From Halobacterium wangiae (GTDB lineage Archaea > Halobacteriota > Halobacteria > Halobacteriales > Halobacteriaceae), in assembly GCF_021249345.1 (NCBI RefSeq), contig NZ_CP089588.1, positions 1,426,001 to 1,490,000 on the forward strand: a stretch of DNA of 64,000 nucleotides. Reading direction: 5' to 3'. Shown here piece by piece: positions 8,633 to 16,688 of this stretch. The notes beneath the pieces were generated by a model. It made no database searches and was not told the origin of the DNA. It saw only the letters and a program-made list of their open reading frames with translations. The translations under genes were made by a program, and so were the position numbers. Numbering within the stretch: position 1 is the stretch's first letter; every line of letters begins with the position of its first letter.

Positions 8633-9622
8633 ATGGACACCTACGAACTCGTCACTCGGAACGCGGCGGAAGTCGTGACCGAGGAGGAGGTCGAGGAACT
8701 GGCCGACGACCCCGCAGGGAAGCGGGCGTACGTCGGCTACGAGCCCTCCGGCGTCCTCCACCTCGGCCACCTGCTCACCGCGAACAAGCTCATCGACCTG
8801 CAGGAGGCCGGCATCGAGGTCGTCGTCTTGCTCGCGGACGTCCACGCCTTCCTCAACGACAAGGGGACCTTCGAGGAGATCCGCGAGACGGCCGAGCAGA
8901 TGAAGGCCCAGTTCCTCGCGTACGGCCTCGACGAGGACCAGACCGAGTTCGTCCTCGGCAGCGACTACCAGCTCGACGAGGAGTACGAACTCGACCTGCA
9001 CGCCCTCCAGGTGGAGACGTCGCTGAAGCGCGCCCAGCGCGCGATGGCGGAGATCCAGGGCGGCGAGACGGCGAAGGTGAGCCACGTCGTCTACCCGCTG
9101 ATGCAGGCGCTGGACATTGAGTACCTCGACGTCGACCTCGCGATCGGCGGCCTCGACCAGCGGAAGGTCCACATGCTCGCCCGCGAGGAGCTCCCGAGTC
9201 TGGGCTACGAGAAGCGGCCCGCGCTCCACACGCCGATCATCGGCGACCTCACGTCGGGCGAGGGGAAGATGAGCTCCAGCGCGGGCGTCACCATCTCGAT
9301 GGAGGACTCCACCGAGGACCTCGAGGAGAAGGTGAACTCGGCGTTCTGCCCGCCCGAGCGCGACCCGGAGGGCGACCTCGTCAACCCCGTGCTGGAACTG
9401 TTCCAGTACCACGTCTTCCCGCGGTTCGAGACGGTGGTCGTCGACCGCCCCGACGAGTACGGCGGCGACCTCACGTACGACGACTACGAGGCGCTCGCCG
9501 ACGACCTCGAATCGGGCGAACTCCACCCCGCGGACGCGAAGGGTGCGCTCGCGACGTACCTCGACGAACTCATCGAACCGGGCCGCGAACGCCTCCGCGA
9601 ACTCCGCGGCGAGTCGGCGTAG
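8633..9622 (+). CDS. tyrS: Tyrosyl-tRNA synthetase
   Basis: This class I enzyme activates tyrosine and charges tRNA-Tyr. At 329 aa it has the compact archaeal/eukaryal length with no S4 domain. The HIGH motif reads HLGH at 43-46 after GYEPSG. The KMSKS loop reads KMSSS at 212-216. Between them are the tyrosine-pocket residues of YPLMQALD and the GGLDQRK helix. Unlike trpS1 and pheS in this window, it has no leader ORF: no short Tyr-rich frame lies between 8537 and 8632. The next gene starts 7 nt after its stop, so co-transcription is likely. Confidence 0.96.
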   Translation: MDTYELVTRNAAEVVTEEEVEELADDPAGKRAYVGYEPSGVLHLGHLLTANKLIDLQEAGIEVVVLLADVHAFLNDKGTFEEIRETAEQMKAQFLAYGLDEDQTEFVLGSDYQLDEEYELDLHALQVETSLKRAQRAMAEIQGGETAKVSHVVYPLMQALDIEYLDVDLAIGGLDQRKVHMLAREELPSLGYEKRPALHTPIIGDLTSGEGKMSSSAGVTISMEDSTEDLEEKVNSAFCPPERDPEGDLVNPVLELFQYHVFPRFETVVVDRPDEYGGDLTYDDYEALADDLESGELHPADAKGALATYLDELIEPGRERLRELRGESA

Positions 9623-9629
9623 GGTCGCC

Positions 9630-10499
9630 ATGACCGAACCGGACTTCGAGGCGACCGCGGACGCCTTCGGCATGCTCGCCGACCCCGTCCGCGTCGAGAT
9701 ACTGGCGACGCTCTGGCAACTGGAGTCCGCTACGGTGCCGTACTCCGAACTCCGGGACGCCGTCGGCCTGCGCGACTCGGGCCGGTTCAACTACCACCTC
9801 ACGAAGCTCACCGACCACTTCGTCGAGAAGGCCGACGACGGCTACCGCCTCCGACCGTCGGGGATGGTCGTGCTGAACGCCATCTACGCCGGGTCGTACG
9901 TCGACGCACCGGTCCGCGGTGGTCTGGACGTCGGGGGAGAGTGCCCGACCTGCGGGAGCGCGCTCGTCGGCGAGTACGACGCCGGGATGTTCCGGGTGTC
10001 CTGCGGGGACTGCGAGGACCAGCTGTTCATGCTGTCGTTCCCGCCGCGCGGAGTCACGCGGCGGGACGACGACGAGCTCCTGGATGCCGTCTCCATCTAC
10101 ACGCGAGCCCACACCCGTCGCTCCAACAGCGGGCTCTGTCCGTTCTGTGGCGGAGCGATGGCGATGTCCCTGGTCCTCGACGCGGACAGCGACCTGCCGC
10201 TGTCGACGCTGGTCTACTCGGACTGCGCGAACTGCGGCACGGAGAACCGGTCGAGCGTCGGGTTCTCCGTCCTCGAACACCCCGCAGTCGCGGGGTTCCT
10301 CCACGAGCAGGGCGTCGCGCCCGACGCACCGCCCTGGGGGTTCGACTGGTGTCTCAGCGACGACGCCGTGACCGTGGCGTCGCGCGACCCGCCGCGCGTC
10401 CACCTGGACGTCGCCGTCGACGGTAGTGAGGAGACGCTCCGTGTGACCGTCGGCGACGACGGGCGCGTCGCCGAAACCGAGTGCGTCGAGACCGTGTGA
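9630..10499 (+). CDS. Winged-helix regulator with zinc ribbons (copy 1 of 3)
   Basis: The 289-residue protein joins an ArsR-like winged helix (residues about 1-80) to a C-terminal zinc-binding part. The helix region carries LADPVRVEILATLW, the recognition segment RDSGRFNYHLTKL and a DGYRLRPSG wing. The zinc pairs are CPTCG, CGDC, CPFCG and CANCG. Two more genes in this window (14357 and 18011) share this architecture. It begins 7 nt after tyrS. DNA binding is inferred from the fold; the effector and targets are unknown. An upstream frame exists, but ATG 9630 matches the paralogs' starts. Confidence 0.85.
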   Translation: MTEPDFEATADAFGMLADPVRVEILATLWQLESATVPYSELRDAVGLRDSGRFNYHLTKLTDHFVEKADDGYRLRPSGMVVLNAIYAGSYVDAPVRGGLDVGGECPTCGSALVGEYDAGMFRVSCGDCEDQLFMLSFPPRGVTRRDDDELLDAVSIYTRAHTRRSNSGLCPFCGGAMAMSLVLDADSDLPLSTLVYSDCANCGTENRSSVGFSVLEHPAVAGFLHEQGVAPDAPPWGFDWCLSDDAVTVASRDPPRVHLDVAVDGSEETLRVTVGDDGRVAETECVETV

Positions 10500-10781
10500 C
10501 TCGACCACGTCTCCCGCTGTGGCCGCCCAGACAGGCGCTCTCTCGGCTGCTCCTCGGACGTGTAAGCGAACCCTGGAAAACTGTTTTGTACCCGCCGGAC
10601 AAATTATTACGATGGGAAGAAGGCGAAATTAAATCGTTGGCTTCTTCTAACAGTTCTCCGTAGCTGCTTCTCCGGCGCTCGAACGCCTGTGTTTCGGGGG
10701 TCGTCACGCGTGACACGCCCGCCCAGCCCGACTCAGCGACGCCGAGTAGCCCGCTATCCGACGCCCACCGCACGCCACCAC
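10500..10781 (+). promoter_or_regulatory. AT-rich leader region before the Nudix pair
   Basis: This spacer contains an unusually AT-rich island (about 10575-10650) in a GC-rich genome. AAATTATTA (about 10601-10609) is the best TATA candidate. That would give a leader of roughly 150 nt to ATG 10782, long for this genome. GAAGAAG (10616-10622) and CTTCTTC (10641-10647) could form a stem in it. I see no convincing ORF. Confidence 0.35.
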
Positions 10782-11345
10782 ATGACAGGCAACCACGACA
10801 CCGACGGTACCGACTCCCCGACCGACCCCGATACGCTCGCCGACCGCGACGGCGTCGACTTCCGCGAGAACACACACGAGGTCGACGCCGCGGAGTTCGA
10901 GTCCGCGACGGAACTCGACAGCCACGTCGTCGTCGGCGTCACCGACGACCGCGGCGTCCTCCTGGCGAACGACGGTCACCACGGCTGGACGCTACCGGCG
11001 TTCGCCGTGGACGACGGCGCGGACTGGCTCGCGGTCGCGAGCCGCGAGTTCGAGGTGCTGACCGGCACGCCCGTCACCGTCGACGGCGTCGAACGCGTCC
11101 GGCGTCGGGAGTACCGCGTCCCGGACACCGACGACCGGACCGTCGTCTGGAACGTCGTCGTCCGCGCCTCCCCCGCCGACACCGCGACCCTCCTCGCCGA
11201 CCCCGAGAGCCGAGAGGACGGTACCGAACTCCAGTGGTTCGACGGTACGCCCGACGACGCACCGGAAGCGGTCGCCGACGACGTCGAGTGCGTCCTCGAC
11301 CCGAACAGCTCTGCGAACGAACGACCGACGGACGGCCAGCCATGA
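10782..11345 (+). CDS. Nudix-fold protein with degenerate catalytic box (first of pair)
   Basis: The 187-residue acidic protein has the strand order and a SREFEVLTG helix that match the Nudix box region (RE followed by two positions that should be EE, then G). The two metal-binding glutamates are replaced by Val-Leu, so pyrophosphatase activity is doubtful. An N-terminal tail rich in Asp/Thr precedes the fold. The WFDGTPDDAPE end resembles Nudix C-terminal helices. The stop overlaps the next start (ATGA), so translation of the pair is coupled. A binding or regulatory role is an inference. Confidence 0.7.
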   Translation: MTGNHDTDGTDSPTDPDTLADRDGVDFRENTHEVDAAEFESATELDSHVVVGVTDDRGVLLANDGHHGWTLPAFAVDDGADWLAVASREFEVLTGTPVTVDGVERVRRREYRVPDTDDRTVVWNVVVRASPADTATLLADPESREDGTELQWFDGTPDDAPEAVADDVECVLDPNSSANERPTDGQP

Positions 11346-11851
11346 CAGACGCCACTCCCACCGACCCGACCGAATCGCTCACCGACCCCGCTGCACTCGC
11401 CGACGACCCCGGCGTCGACTACCGCGAGGCCACGGACGACTCGCACTTCGAGCTGAACCGCGACAACGAGGGCGTCGCCGTTCTCGGCGTGACCGACGAG
11501 GCCGGCGAACTCGCGCTCGCAGACGTGGGTCCCGTGACCATCCTCCCGCACGCCGTCGTCGAACCCGGCGCGGACTTCGCCGCGGTCGCTCACCACGCCG
11601 CCGACGAACTACTCGGCATCGACGTCACGCTCGACGACCTCGTGCGCGTCCGCCGCAAGGTCTCCACGTCCGAGGACGCCGAGGATGATGCCGTCGCGTA
11701 CGACGCCGTCTACGCGGCGTCACCGGCCGGCGACGGCGTCCTCCCCGATGAGGTGACGAGCTGTCAGGTCGAGGAAACCGGCTGGTTCGACAGCCTCCCC
11801 GACGCCCTCCCTGACGACATGCGCGACGACGCCCGACTGCTAATCGACTGA
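11342..11851 (+). CDS. Nudix-like paralog, further degenerate (second of pair)
   Basis: This 169-residue protein shares the layout of its upstream neighbour: a PTESLTDPAALADDPGVDYRE opening, a central beta region, an AVAHHAADELLG helix where the Nudix box should be, and a TGWFDSLPDALPDD end. Here even the RE pair is gone (HA in place), so catalysis by a canonical Nudix mechanism is very unlikely. Its ATG overlaps the upstream stop by ATGA. A dispersed repeat element begins about 40 nt downstream. Confidence 0.7.
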   Translation: MTDATPTDPTESLTDPAALADDPGVDYREATDDSHFELNRDNEGVAVLGVTDEAGELALADVGPVTILPHAVVEPGADFAAVAHHAADELLGIDVTLDDLVRVRRKVSTSEDAEDDAVAYDAVYAASPAGDGVLPDEVTSCQVEETGWFDSLPDALPDDMRDDARLLID

Positions 11852-11888
11852 CGACGACCGAAGAATCGACAGCAACGGAACAACCGAC

Positions 11889-12058
11889 GCGAGCATCCGC
11901 TGAACGAGCGGTCTAACGGACCTGAGTGAAGCGGTTCACCGAGCGCGAACGCAGTGAGCGCTCGGGCCGACGAACCCCCGGAGGGGGTGAGGAGTGCTTT
12001 TTCCGCAAGTTTTTGCCGAGGGGGTCGCGGAGCGACCCCGCAGCGCAAAAAGTGCGTC
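11889..12058 (+). repeat. Dispersed intergenic element, copy A (full length)
   Basis: This ~170-bp element contains, in order, GAGCATCCGC, GTGAAGCGGTTCAC, GCGAACGCAGTGAGCGC, CTTTTTCCGCAAGTTTTTGCC, an inverted repeat GGGGTCGCGGAGCGACCCC and a GCGCAAAAAGTGCG end. That end touches the stop codon of the minus-strand gene (12059-12061). Copies B (22977-23150, inverted) and C (27183-27270, shortened) align with it. T-runs on both strands suggest a bidirectional terminator function. Confidence 0.75.
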
Positions 12059-12235
12059 TTAGAACCCGAACATCCCCATCACGGACTTCGCGGCGCTGCG
12101 GACGACGAGCGCGAAGCCGACGAGGACGAGGACGAGACCGACGGCGACGACGGGGGCGGTCCAGGCGACGACGCCGACGCCAGCGAGCACGAGCAGGATA
12201 CCGAAGACACCGGAGAGTCCGATCTTGTCGAGCAT
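12059..12235 (-). CDS. 58-aa two-helix membrane protein
   Basis: The small ORF starts at ATG 12235 and encodes MLDKIGLSGVFGILLVLAG followed by a second hydrophobic helix (VVAVGLVLVLVGFALVV) and a short SAAKSVMGMFGF tail. Two transmembrane helices with a tight turn are evident. Similar tiny proteins are common in haloarchaea, but their role is unknown. It is divergent from eIF1A and convergent with the Nudix pair; repeat copy A starts directly after its TAA stop. Confidence 0.65.
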   Translation of the reverse strand: MLDKIGLSGVFGILLVLAGVGVVAWTAPVVAVGLVLVLVGFALVVRSAAKSVMGMFGF

Positions 12236-12342
12236 ACCGCCACCGTAGAACAGCGCGGTGGTAAGCGTACTGGTCGCGGCCCGGTCGGCCGTCTCAGGGC
12301 GAGTGGGTGGGGTTTAAACGGTTTGGTGTCCAATCTGCGCGC

Positions 12343-12627
12343 ATGAGCGACGACAGTGGACGCAAGAATCTGCGAATGCCCGAGGAGGGCGAGGTGTTCG
12401 CAGAGGTCACCGACATGCTCGGTGCGAACCGCGTACAGGTTCGATGCGCCGACGGGACAGAGCGGACCGCCCGCATTCCCGGCCGGATGCAGAAACGCAT
12501 CTGGATACGAGAGGGCGACGTGGTGCTCGTGGAGCCGTGGGACTGGCAGGACGAGAAGGCGGACGTGGCGTGGCGCTACGAGAAGGCAGAGGCCGACCAG
12601 CTCCGGGAGGAAGGGCACATCGAATGA
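12343..12627 (+). CDS. eif1A: Translation initiation factor aIF1A
   Basis: This OB-fold factor binds the ribosomal A site during initiation and promotes 48S-like complex assembly. The 94-residue product has the family's R[11 protein letters not shown] entry, the RVQVRCADG strand, the [17 protein letters not shown] core and the [13 protein letters not shown] strand. ATG 12343 is chosen over a GTG at 12307 because TTTAAA at 12312-12317 lies 26-31 nt upstream, giving a leaderless transcript. The RIO1 kinase gene follows 13 nt downstream, a conserved archaeal pairing. Confidence 0.96.
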   Translation: MSDDSGRKNLRMPEEGEVFAEVTDMLGANRVQVRCADGTERTARIPGRMQKRIWIREGDVVLVEPWDWQDEKADVAWRYEKAEADQLREEGHIE

Positions 12628-12640
12628 CGGTGATACGGCG

Positions 12641-13579
12641 GTGACCGACGAGTTCGGTCTCGCCGAGGACACGGAGGGAGCGGCCGGCGACGAGTTCGAG
12701 GAACTGGACGTCAGGGACACGGAGGCCGACCGCATCGCGCGGCGGCAGGACCGCGAGTTCGCGGAGTTCCGCAAGCGCCTGAAGGACACCGAGCAGTTCA
12801 AACTCGACGACGGCGCCTTCGACGACGCGACGTACGCCGCCGTCTACAAACTCGTCCAGGACGGCTACGTCGGCGCGTTCGGTGGCCCCATCTCGACGGG
12901 CAAGGAGGCCAACGTCTACGAGGCGCTGGACGCCGAGGGCGGCGACGTGGCGGTGAAGGTGTACCGCATCAACGCCTCGAACTTCCAGCAGATGCGGGAC
13001 TACCTGGAGGGCGACCCCCGGTTCGAGGGTATCCGTGGGAACAAGAAGGCCGTCGTGCTCTCCTGGACGCGCAAGGAGTTCTCGAACCTCCAGCGCGCGA
13101 AGGCGGCGGGCGTCAGGGTGCCCGAACCCATCGCCGTCCAGCGGAACGTCCTCGTGATGGAGCTGATCGGCCGGGAGGGCGACGCCGCGTCGAAGCTCAG
13201 CGACGTCGACGTGGAGAACCCGGACACCGCCTTCGACGTGGTCCGGGAGTACATGCGCCGCCTCCACAGCGCGGGCCTCGTCCACGGCGACCTCTCGGAG
13301 TACAACATCGTCGTCTACGAGGGCGAACTCGTCGTCATCGACGTGGGACAGGCGGTGACGGTCCACCACCAGAACAGCGACGACTTCCTGCGCCGGGACT
13401 GCCGGAACGTCGCGAACTTCTTCGCGCGGGAGGGCGCCGACGCGGACCCCGGGGAGCTGTACGACTACATCACGTCGCACGCGGACCCGACGACGGAGGG
13501 CGAGACGACGGGGGGCGACGGCCGCGGCATCGAGGGGCACGAAGCGACGGACGCCGAGGACGACGCGGACGGCGACTGA
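12641..13579 (+). CDS. rio1: RIO1-type serine protein kinase/ATPase
   Basis: RIO1 acts in small ribosomal subunit maturation. The start is GTG 12641 (312 aa). The RIO domain shows the short P-loop STGKEANVY (85-93), the ATP-anchoring Lys106 in VAVKVYRI, the catalytic Asp217 in LVHGDLSEYN and the metal-binding Asp234 in VVIDVGQAV. The HHQNSDDFLRRDC segment is typical of RIO1. The C-terminal tail is acidic and low-complexity. It lies 13 nt after aIF1A, so both are probably one transcript. The KH-domain Dim2-like gene that often follows is found about 5.3 kb further on. Confidence 0.94.
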   Translation: MTDEFGLAEDTEGAAGDEFEELDVRDTEADRIARRQDREFAEFRKRLKDTEQFKLDDGAFDDATYAAVYKLVQDGYVGAFGGPISTGKEANVYEALDAEGGDVAVKVYRINASNFQQMRDYLEGDPRFEGIRGNKKAVVLSWTRKEFSNLQRAKAAGVRVPEPIAVQRNVLVMELIGREGDAASKLSDVDVENPDTAFDVVREYMRRLHSAGLVHGDLSEYNIVVYEGELVVIDVGQAVTVHHQNSDDFLRRDCRNVANFFAREGADADPGELYDYITSHADPTTEGETTGGDGRGIEGHEATDAEDDADGD

Positions 13580-13591
13580 CCGCTCGGACGA

Positions 13592-13957
13592 CTAGTCGTC
13601 CTCGGGGTCGGCCGTCACGTCGACGGGGTCGTTCGACTGTTCGCCGAGTCCCGGAGCGATGATCGCCCGGAAGTCCTCCTCGCCCCGGAGGTCCTCCTGG
13701 ACGAGGTCCCAGAGGCCGACCGTGATGCACAGCGCGGCGGCCGCGTGGATGAGGTGGATGTACGCCGGCGCCAGTGTGCCGATGACGGGGCCGGTGAGGG
13801 CGTAGACGAGCATGCCGACGGTGATGAGCCGGAAGAACCGCTGGTAGTGGACGACGAGCGTCTCCGCGTACAGCAGGTAGAGCAGGCCGAGCGCCGCGAC
13901 CGAGCCGAGCACGAAGTCCAGGAGCGCGATGTCGGCGATGGCGACCACGCTACCCAC
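13592..13957 (-). CDS. Membrane protein, four helices (second gene of a pair)
   Basis: The 121-residue protein starts with GTG 13957, which overlaps the upstream gene's stop (GTGGGTAG). It has hydrophobic stretches at about 6-26, 42-62 and 66-85, plus an ETLVVHYQRFFRLI amphipathic part between them. A hydrophilic acidic C-terminal tail follows. Translational coupling to the 97-residue membrane protein upstream suggests the two work together. The family is not recognised. Confidence 0.65.
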   Translation of the reverse strand: MGSVVAIADIALLDFVLGSVAALGLLYLLYAETLVVHYQRFFRLITVGMLVYALTGPVIGTLAPAYIHLIHAAAALCITVGLWDLVQEDLRGEEDFRAIIAPGLGEQSNDPVDVTADPEDD

Positions 13958-14243
13958 CCCCGTAGCTCATCCGGCGGTGCATCCGGAGCGCGAGGCCGAC
14001 GAAGACGACCAGCAGCGCGAATCCGGCGCTCTCCATCAGCAGCGCTACCTCGGTGTACGCCGGGAACACGAGCAGTAGCGGGTGGTACAGTGCCAGCACC
14101 GCCATCAGCAGCGGGAGCACGGCGAGCACGCTGCCGAACGGCGACCCCCTGAACTTCAGCCAGGCCTGTAGCCCCAGCACGAACCCTGCCGCCCCGACGA
14201 GGCTCGCGACCAGCACCGAGACCTGGTACGGCGGATGCTGCAT
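13950..14243 (-). CDS. Membrane protein, three helices (first gene of a pair)
   Basis: The 97-residue protein begins at ATG 14243. Three hydrophobic helices are clear: VSVLVASLVGAAGFVLGLQAW, SVLAVLPLLMAVLALYHPLLLVF and AGFALLVVFVGLALRM. The end is basic and glycine-rich. It is divergent from winged-helix regulator copy 2, sharing an AT-rich promoter (TATTAAATG near 14270-14279), so the regulator may control the pair; this is inference. An upstream extension of the frame is GC-biased read-through and was rejected. Confidence 0.65.
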   Translation of the reverse strand: MQHPPYQVSVLVASLVGAAGFVLGLQAWLKFRGSPFGSVLAVLPLLMAVLALYHPLLLVFPAYTEVALLMESAGFALLVVFVGLALRMHRRMSYGGG

Positions 14244-14356
14244 TACGTGCCGACGCAAGGAATCAGTTCTATTAAATGTACGTGCGGTGGCGAGGCTGGC
14301 CGCGGGTCGTCGGGGGCTGGCGACACCGCTTTGTCGGCTGCGAGCGTTTCGAGGGC

Positions 14357-15226
14357 ATGAACGACGAGGCGACGGCAGCGGTCGAGCGCCAGCCACCGGA
14401 AGCGGCGTTCGCCCTGCTGTCGAACGACCTCCGGGTGGCGATGCTGCGAGCCCTCGGCGAGGCCGCCGACCCGCTGGCGTTCTCGGAACTGCGCGAGCGT
14501 GTCGGCGAGGCCGACTCGGGGAAGTTCAACTACCACCTGGGGAAGCTAACGGGGAACTTCGTCACGCAGGGCGACGACGGCTACGAGCTCTCGCTGGCGG
14601 GCCGACGGGTCTACGGCGCCATTCTCTCCGGGCAGTACACCGCCGACGCGTCGGTCGACCCCTTCGAGTTCGAGGGGCCGTGTCCGTTCTGCGGGCACGA
14701 GACGCTCGTCGCGGAGTACGCCGACGAGCGGGCGCGGCTGTACTGCCCGGACTGCGAGGTGTGGCGCAACGAGTTCTCGTTCCCGCCGGCGAGCCTCGAC
14801 CAGTTCGAGCGCGCGGCGCTCCCGGCGGCGTTCGACCGCTGGATGCTCGCGACGGTCGTGAAGGTGCTCCAGGGGTTCTGCGCGAACTGCGGCGGTCGCG
14901 TAGACGGCACGCTGGTGCCAACCGAGTCGGACCTGCCGATGGACCTAGCGGCGCGCTTCGAGTGCCGGCGCTGTGGCGACGAACTCCGGTCGTCGCCGAC
15001 GCTCCCGGTGCTCTTCGACCCGACAGCCGTCGCCTTCTTCGAGGCCCACGGCGTCGACGTCTTCGCCGACCCGTCCTGGCGGTACTTCGGCCCCGACGAC
15101 GAGTTCGCGGTGTCCACTGCCGACGGCGACGAACCGACCGCGACGGTGCGCGTGGCGCTCGGCGACGACGAACTCACCGCGACCGTCGGGCCGGACGTGC
15201 GCGTTACGGACGTCCGCGTCGAGTAG
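14357..15226 (+). CDS. Winged-helix regulator with zinc ribbons (copy 2 of 3)
   Basis: The 289-residue paralog carries LLSNDLRVAMLRALGE, LAFSELRERV and the recognition segment ADSGKFNYHLGKL, then DGYELSLAG. Zinc pairs CPFCG, CPDC, CANCG and CRRCG follow, and a beta-rich C-terminal domain closes it. ATG 14357 matches the paralogs. It is divergent from a pair of small membrane proteins with about 110 nt between, the usual layout for a local regulator. It lies directly upstream of the trpS1 leader region but is separated by a promoter-like box. Confidence 0.85.
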   Translation: MNDEATAAVERQPPEAAFALLSNDLRVAMLRALGEAADPLAFSELRERVGEADSGKFNYHLGKLTGNFVTQGDDGYELSLAGRRVYGAILSGQYTADASVDPFEFEGPCPFCGHETLVAEYADERARLYCPDCEVWRNEFSFPPASLDQFERAALPAAFDRWMLATVVKVLQGFCANCGGRVDGTLVPTESDLPMDLAARFECRRCGDELRSSPTLPVLFDPTAVAFFEAHGVDVFADPSWRYFGPDDEFAVSTADGDEPTATVRVALGDDELTATVGPDVRVTDVRVE

Positions 15227-15260
15227 CGGTCGCGCCCGGGAGAGCGCCGCGCCACCACAA

Positions 15261-15449
15261 CGTTTTTCGCCCGAGCGGCGACTACCTCCGTGTATGCAGT
15301 CCGCTCCCACCCGCTGGCGCTGGCGTACGTCGGGAGCGGACAGTCTCGCGTTCGCGGCCTGACGGGCGTCACTCGCTCGGGTCGGACGCGTTGCTCCCTC
15401 CGCTTTCTTCGCGCACCACTCCCCGACCAGCCGAACCCACAGCCAACAC
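15261..15449 (+). promoter_or_regulatory. trpS1 leader region with nested inverted repeats
   Basis: A T-rich box GTTTTTC (15261-15267) lies about 28 nt before a short ORF. GTCCGCTCCC (15299-15308) pairs perfectly with GGGAGCGGAC (15332-15341); the 23-nt loop holds both Trp codons of the leader ORF. The right arm can instead pair with GCTCCC at 15393-15398, followed by CGCTTTCTTCGC. The main trpS1 start has no W-rich box at about -26. The layout suggests mutually exclusive structures governed by translation of the Trp codons; the mechanism is inferred. Confidence 0.55.
15294..15362 (+). CDS. Candidate Trp leader peptide upstream of trpS1
   Basis: This 22-codon ORF (ATG 15294, TGA 15360-15362) encodes MQSAPTRWRWRT followed by ten further residues. 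It has two Trp codons (15315 and 15321) separated by one Arg. Its ATG is about 28 nt after the T-rich box, so it would be the first, probably leaderless, ORF on the transcript. The Trp codons lie in the loop of a perfect 10-bp hairpin. It precedes the tryptophanyl-tRNA synthetase gene by 87 nt. That it is translated is inferred from position and codon content. Confidence 0.55.
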   Translation: MQSAPTRWRWRTSGADSLAFAA

Positions 15450-16583
15450 ATGACAGACGACTCCGTCACGCCGTACGCCGTCGCGGGCGACGTCGACTAC
15501 GAGAAACTGCTCGCCCGCTTCGGCGCGGACGCACTGACCGACGACCAACGCGCGCGGTTCCCCGACCACCCACTGGTACGCCGTGGCCTGTTCTACGCGG
15601 GCCGCGACGTCGAGGAGTTCCTCGCCGCCGACCAGCAGTCCATCGTCACCGGCATCGGTCCCTCGGGCCCGATGCACCTCGGGCACGCGATGGTGTTCTA
15701 CTTCGCGAAGCGCCTACAGGACGAACTCGGCGCCCGCGTCTACGTCCCGCTGTCGGACGACGAGAAGTACTGGTTCAGGGACCAGACGCCCGCGGAGACC
15801 GGCGAGTACCTCCGGGAGAACCTCCGGGACCTGCTCGCGGTCGGCTTCGACCCCGAGTTGACGCGGTTCGTCGTGGACACGAAGGACGCCGACGTCGTCT
15901 ACCCGCTGGCGACGGCGTTCGGGAAGGACGTCACGTACTCGACGCTGGAGAGCGTGTACGGCACGCCAGACAACGTCGGCCAGGGGTTCTATCCGGCGGT
16001 CCAGACGGCCCACCTGCTGTTGCCCCAGCTGGTCCACGGCGAGCACGAGACGCTCGTCCCCATCGCGGTCGACCAGGACCCCCACGTGCGGGTGAGCCGC
16101 GACGTCGCCGCGAAAGCCAGATACCCCGTTGGGAAGCCGGGCGCGCTGCTGATGCAGTTCCTCCCGTCCCTCGGTGGTCCGGGGAAGATGAGTTCCAGTG
16201 AGGGCGTCGCCGTCCGCCTGACCGACGACCCCGACACCGTCCGGCGGAAGATCCGGAAACACGCCTACACGGGCGGCCAGTCGAGCGTCGAGGCCCACCG
16301 CGAGAAGGGCGGGGACCCCGAGGTGGACGTGCCGTTCCAGTACCTCTCGGCGTTCTTCGAACCGGACGACGAGGAACTCGACAGCATCGAGCGAGCGTAC
16401 CGCGCGGGTGAGTTGCTCTCCGGGGAACTGAAGGAACTCGCCGCCGACCGCATCGTCGAGTTCCTCGAGGGCCACCAGGCGCGACGCGACGAACTCGGGG
16501 ACGTCGAGGCCGAACTCGCGGCCTACCGGCTCACCGAGGCCGAACGCGAACGCGCGCGGGACGCGGTCGGGTTCGACTACTGA
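15450..16583 (+). CDS. trpS1: Tryptophanyl-tRNA synthetase 1
   Basis: This class I enzyme charges tRNA-Trp. The 377-residue archaeal/eukaryal-type TrpRS has HLGH at 76-79 after TGIGPSGPM, the KMSKS loop KMSSS at 246-250, and DQDPHVRVSRDVA typical of the family's tryptophan/ATP pocket. A second TrpRS gene (43117) is in the same window, so one may be conditional. Only this copy has the Trp-codon leader, which would fit a charged-tRNA-responsive gene. The transcription start is probably upstream of the leader. Confidence 0.95.
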   Translation: MTDDSVTPYAVAGDVDYEKLLARFGADALTDDQRARFPDHPLVRRGLFYAGRDVEEFLAADQQSIVTGIGPSGPMHLGHAMVFYFAKRLQDELGARVYVPLSDDEKYWFRDQTPAETGEYLRENLRDLLAVGFDPELTRFVVDTKDADVVYPLATAFGKDVTYSTLESVYGTPDNVGQGFYPAVQTAHLLLPQLVHGEHETLVPIAVDQDPHVRVSRDVAAKARYPVGKPGALLMQFLPSLGGPGKMSSSEGVAVRLTDDPDTVRRKIRKHAYTGGQSSVEAHREKGGDPEVDVPFQYLSAFFEPDDEELDSIERAYRAGELLSGELKELAADRIVEFLEGHQARRDELGDVEAELAAYRLTEAERERARDAVGFDY

Positions 16584-16688
16584 CACCACCCGTCGAACCA
16601 GCTGACCGACAGAACTGATTTTCTGTCCCGTGCCGAGCAGAACTATCATTCTGGAACTACTTATCGGGTGTTCGACGCTCCATCCAGT

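Noticed and set aside
15290-16201. 303-aa plus-strand frame across the trpS1 leader and gene
   Set aside because: It overlaps trpS1 out of frame and turns Arg-rich; only the short Trp ORF at 15294 fits the promoter position.
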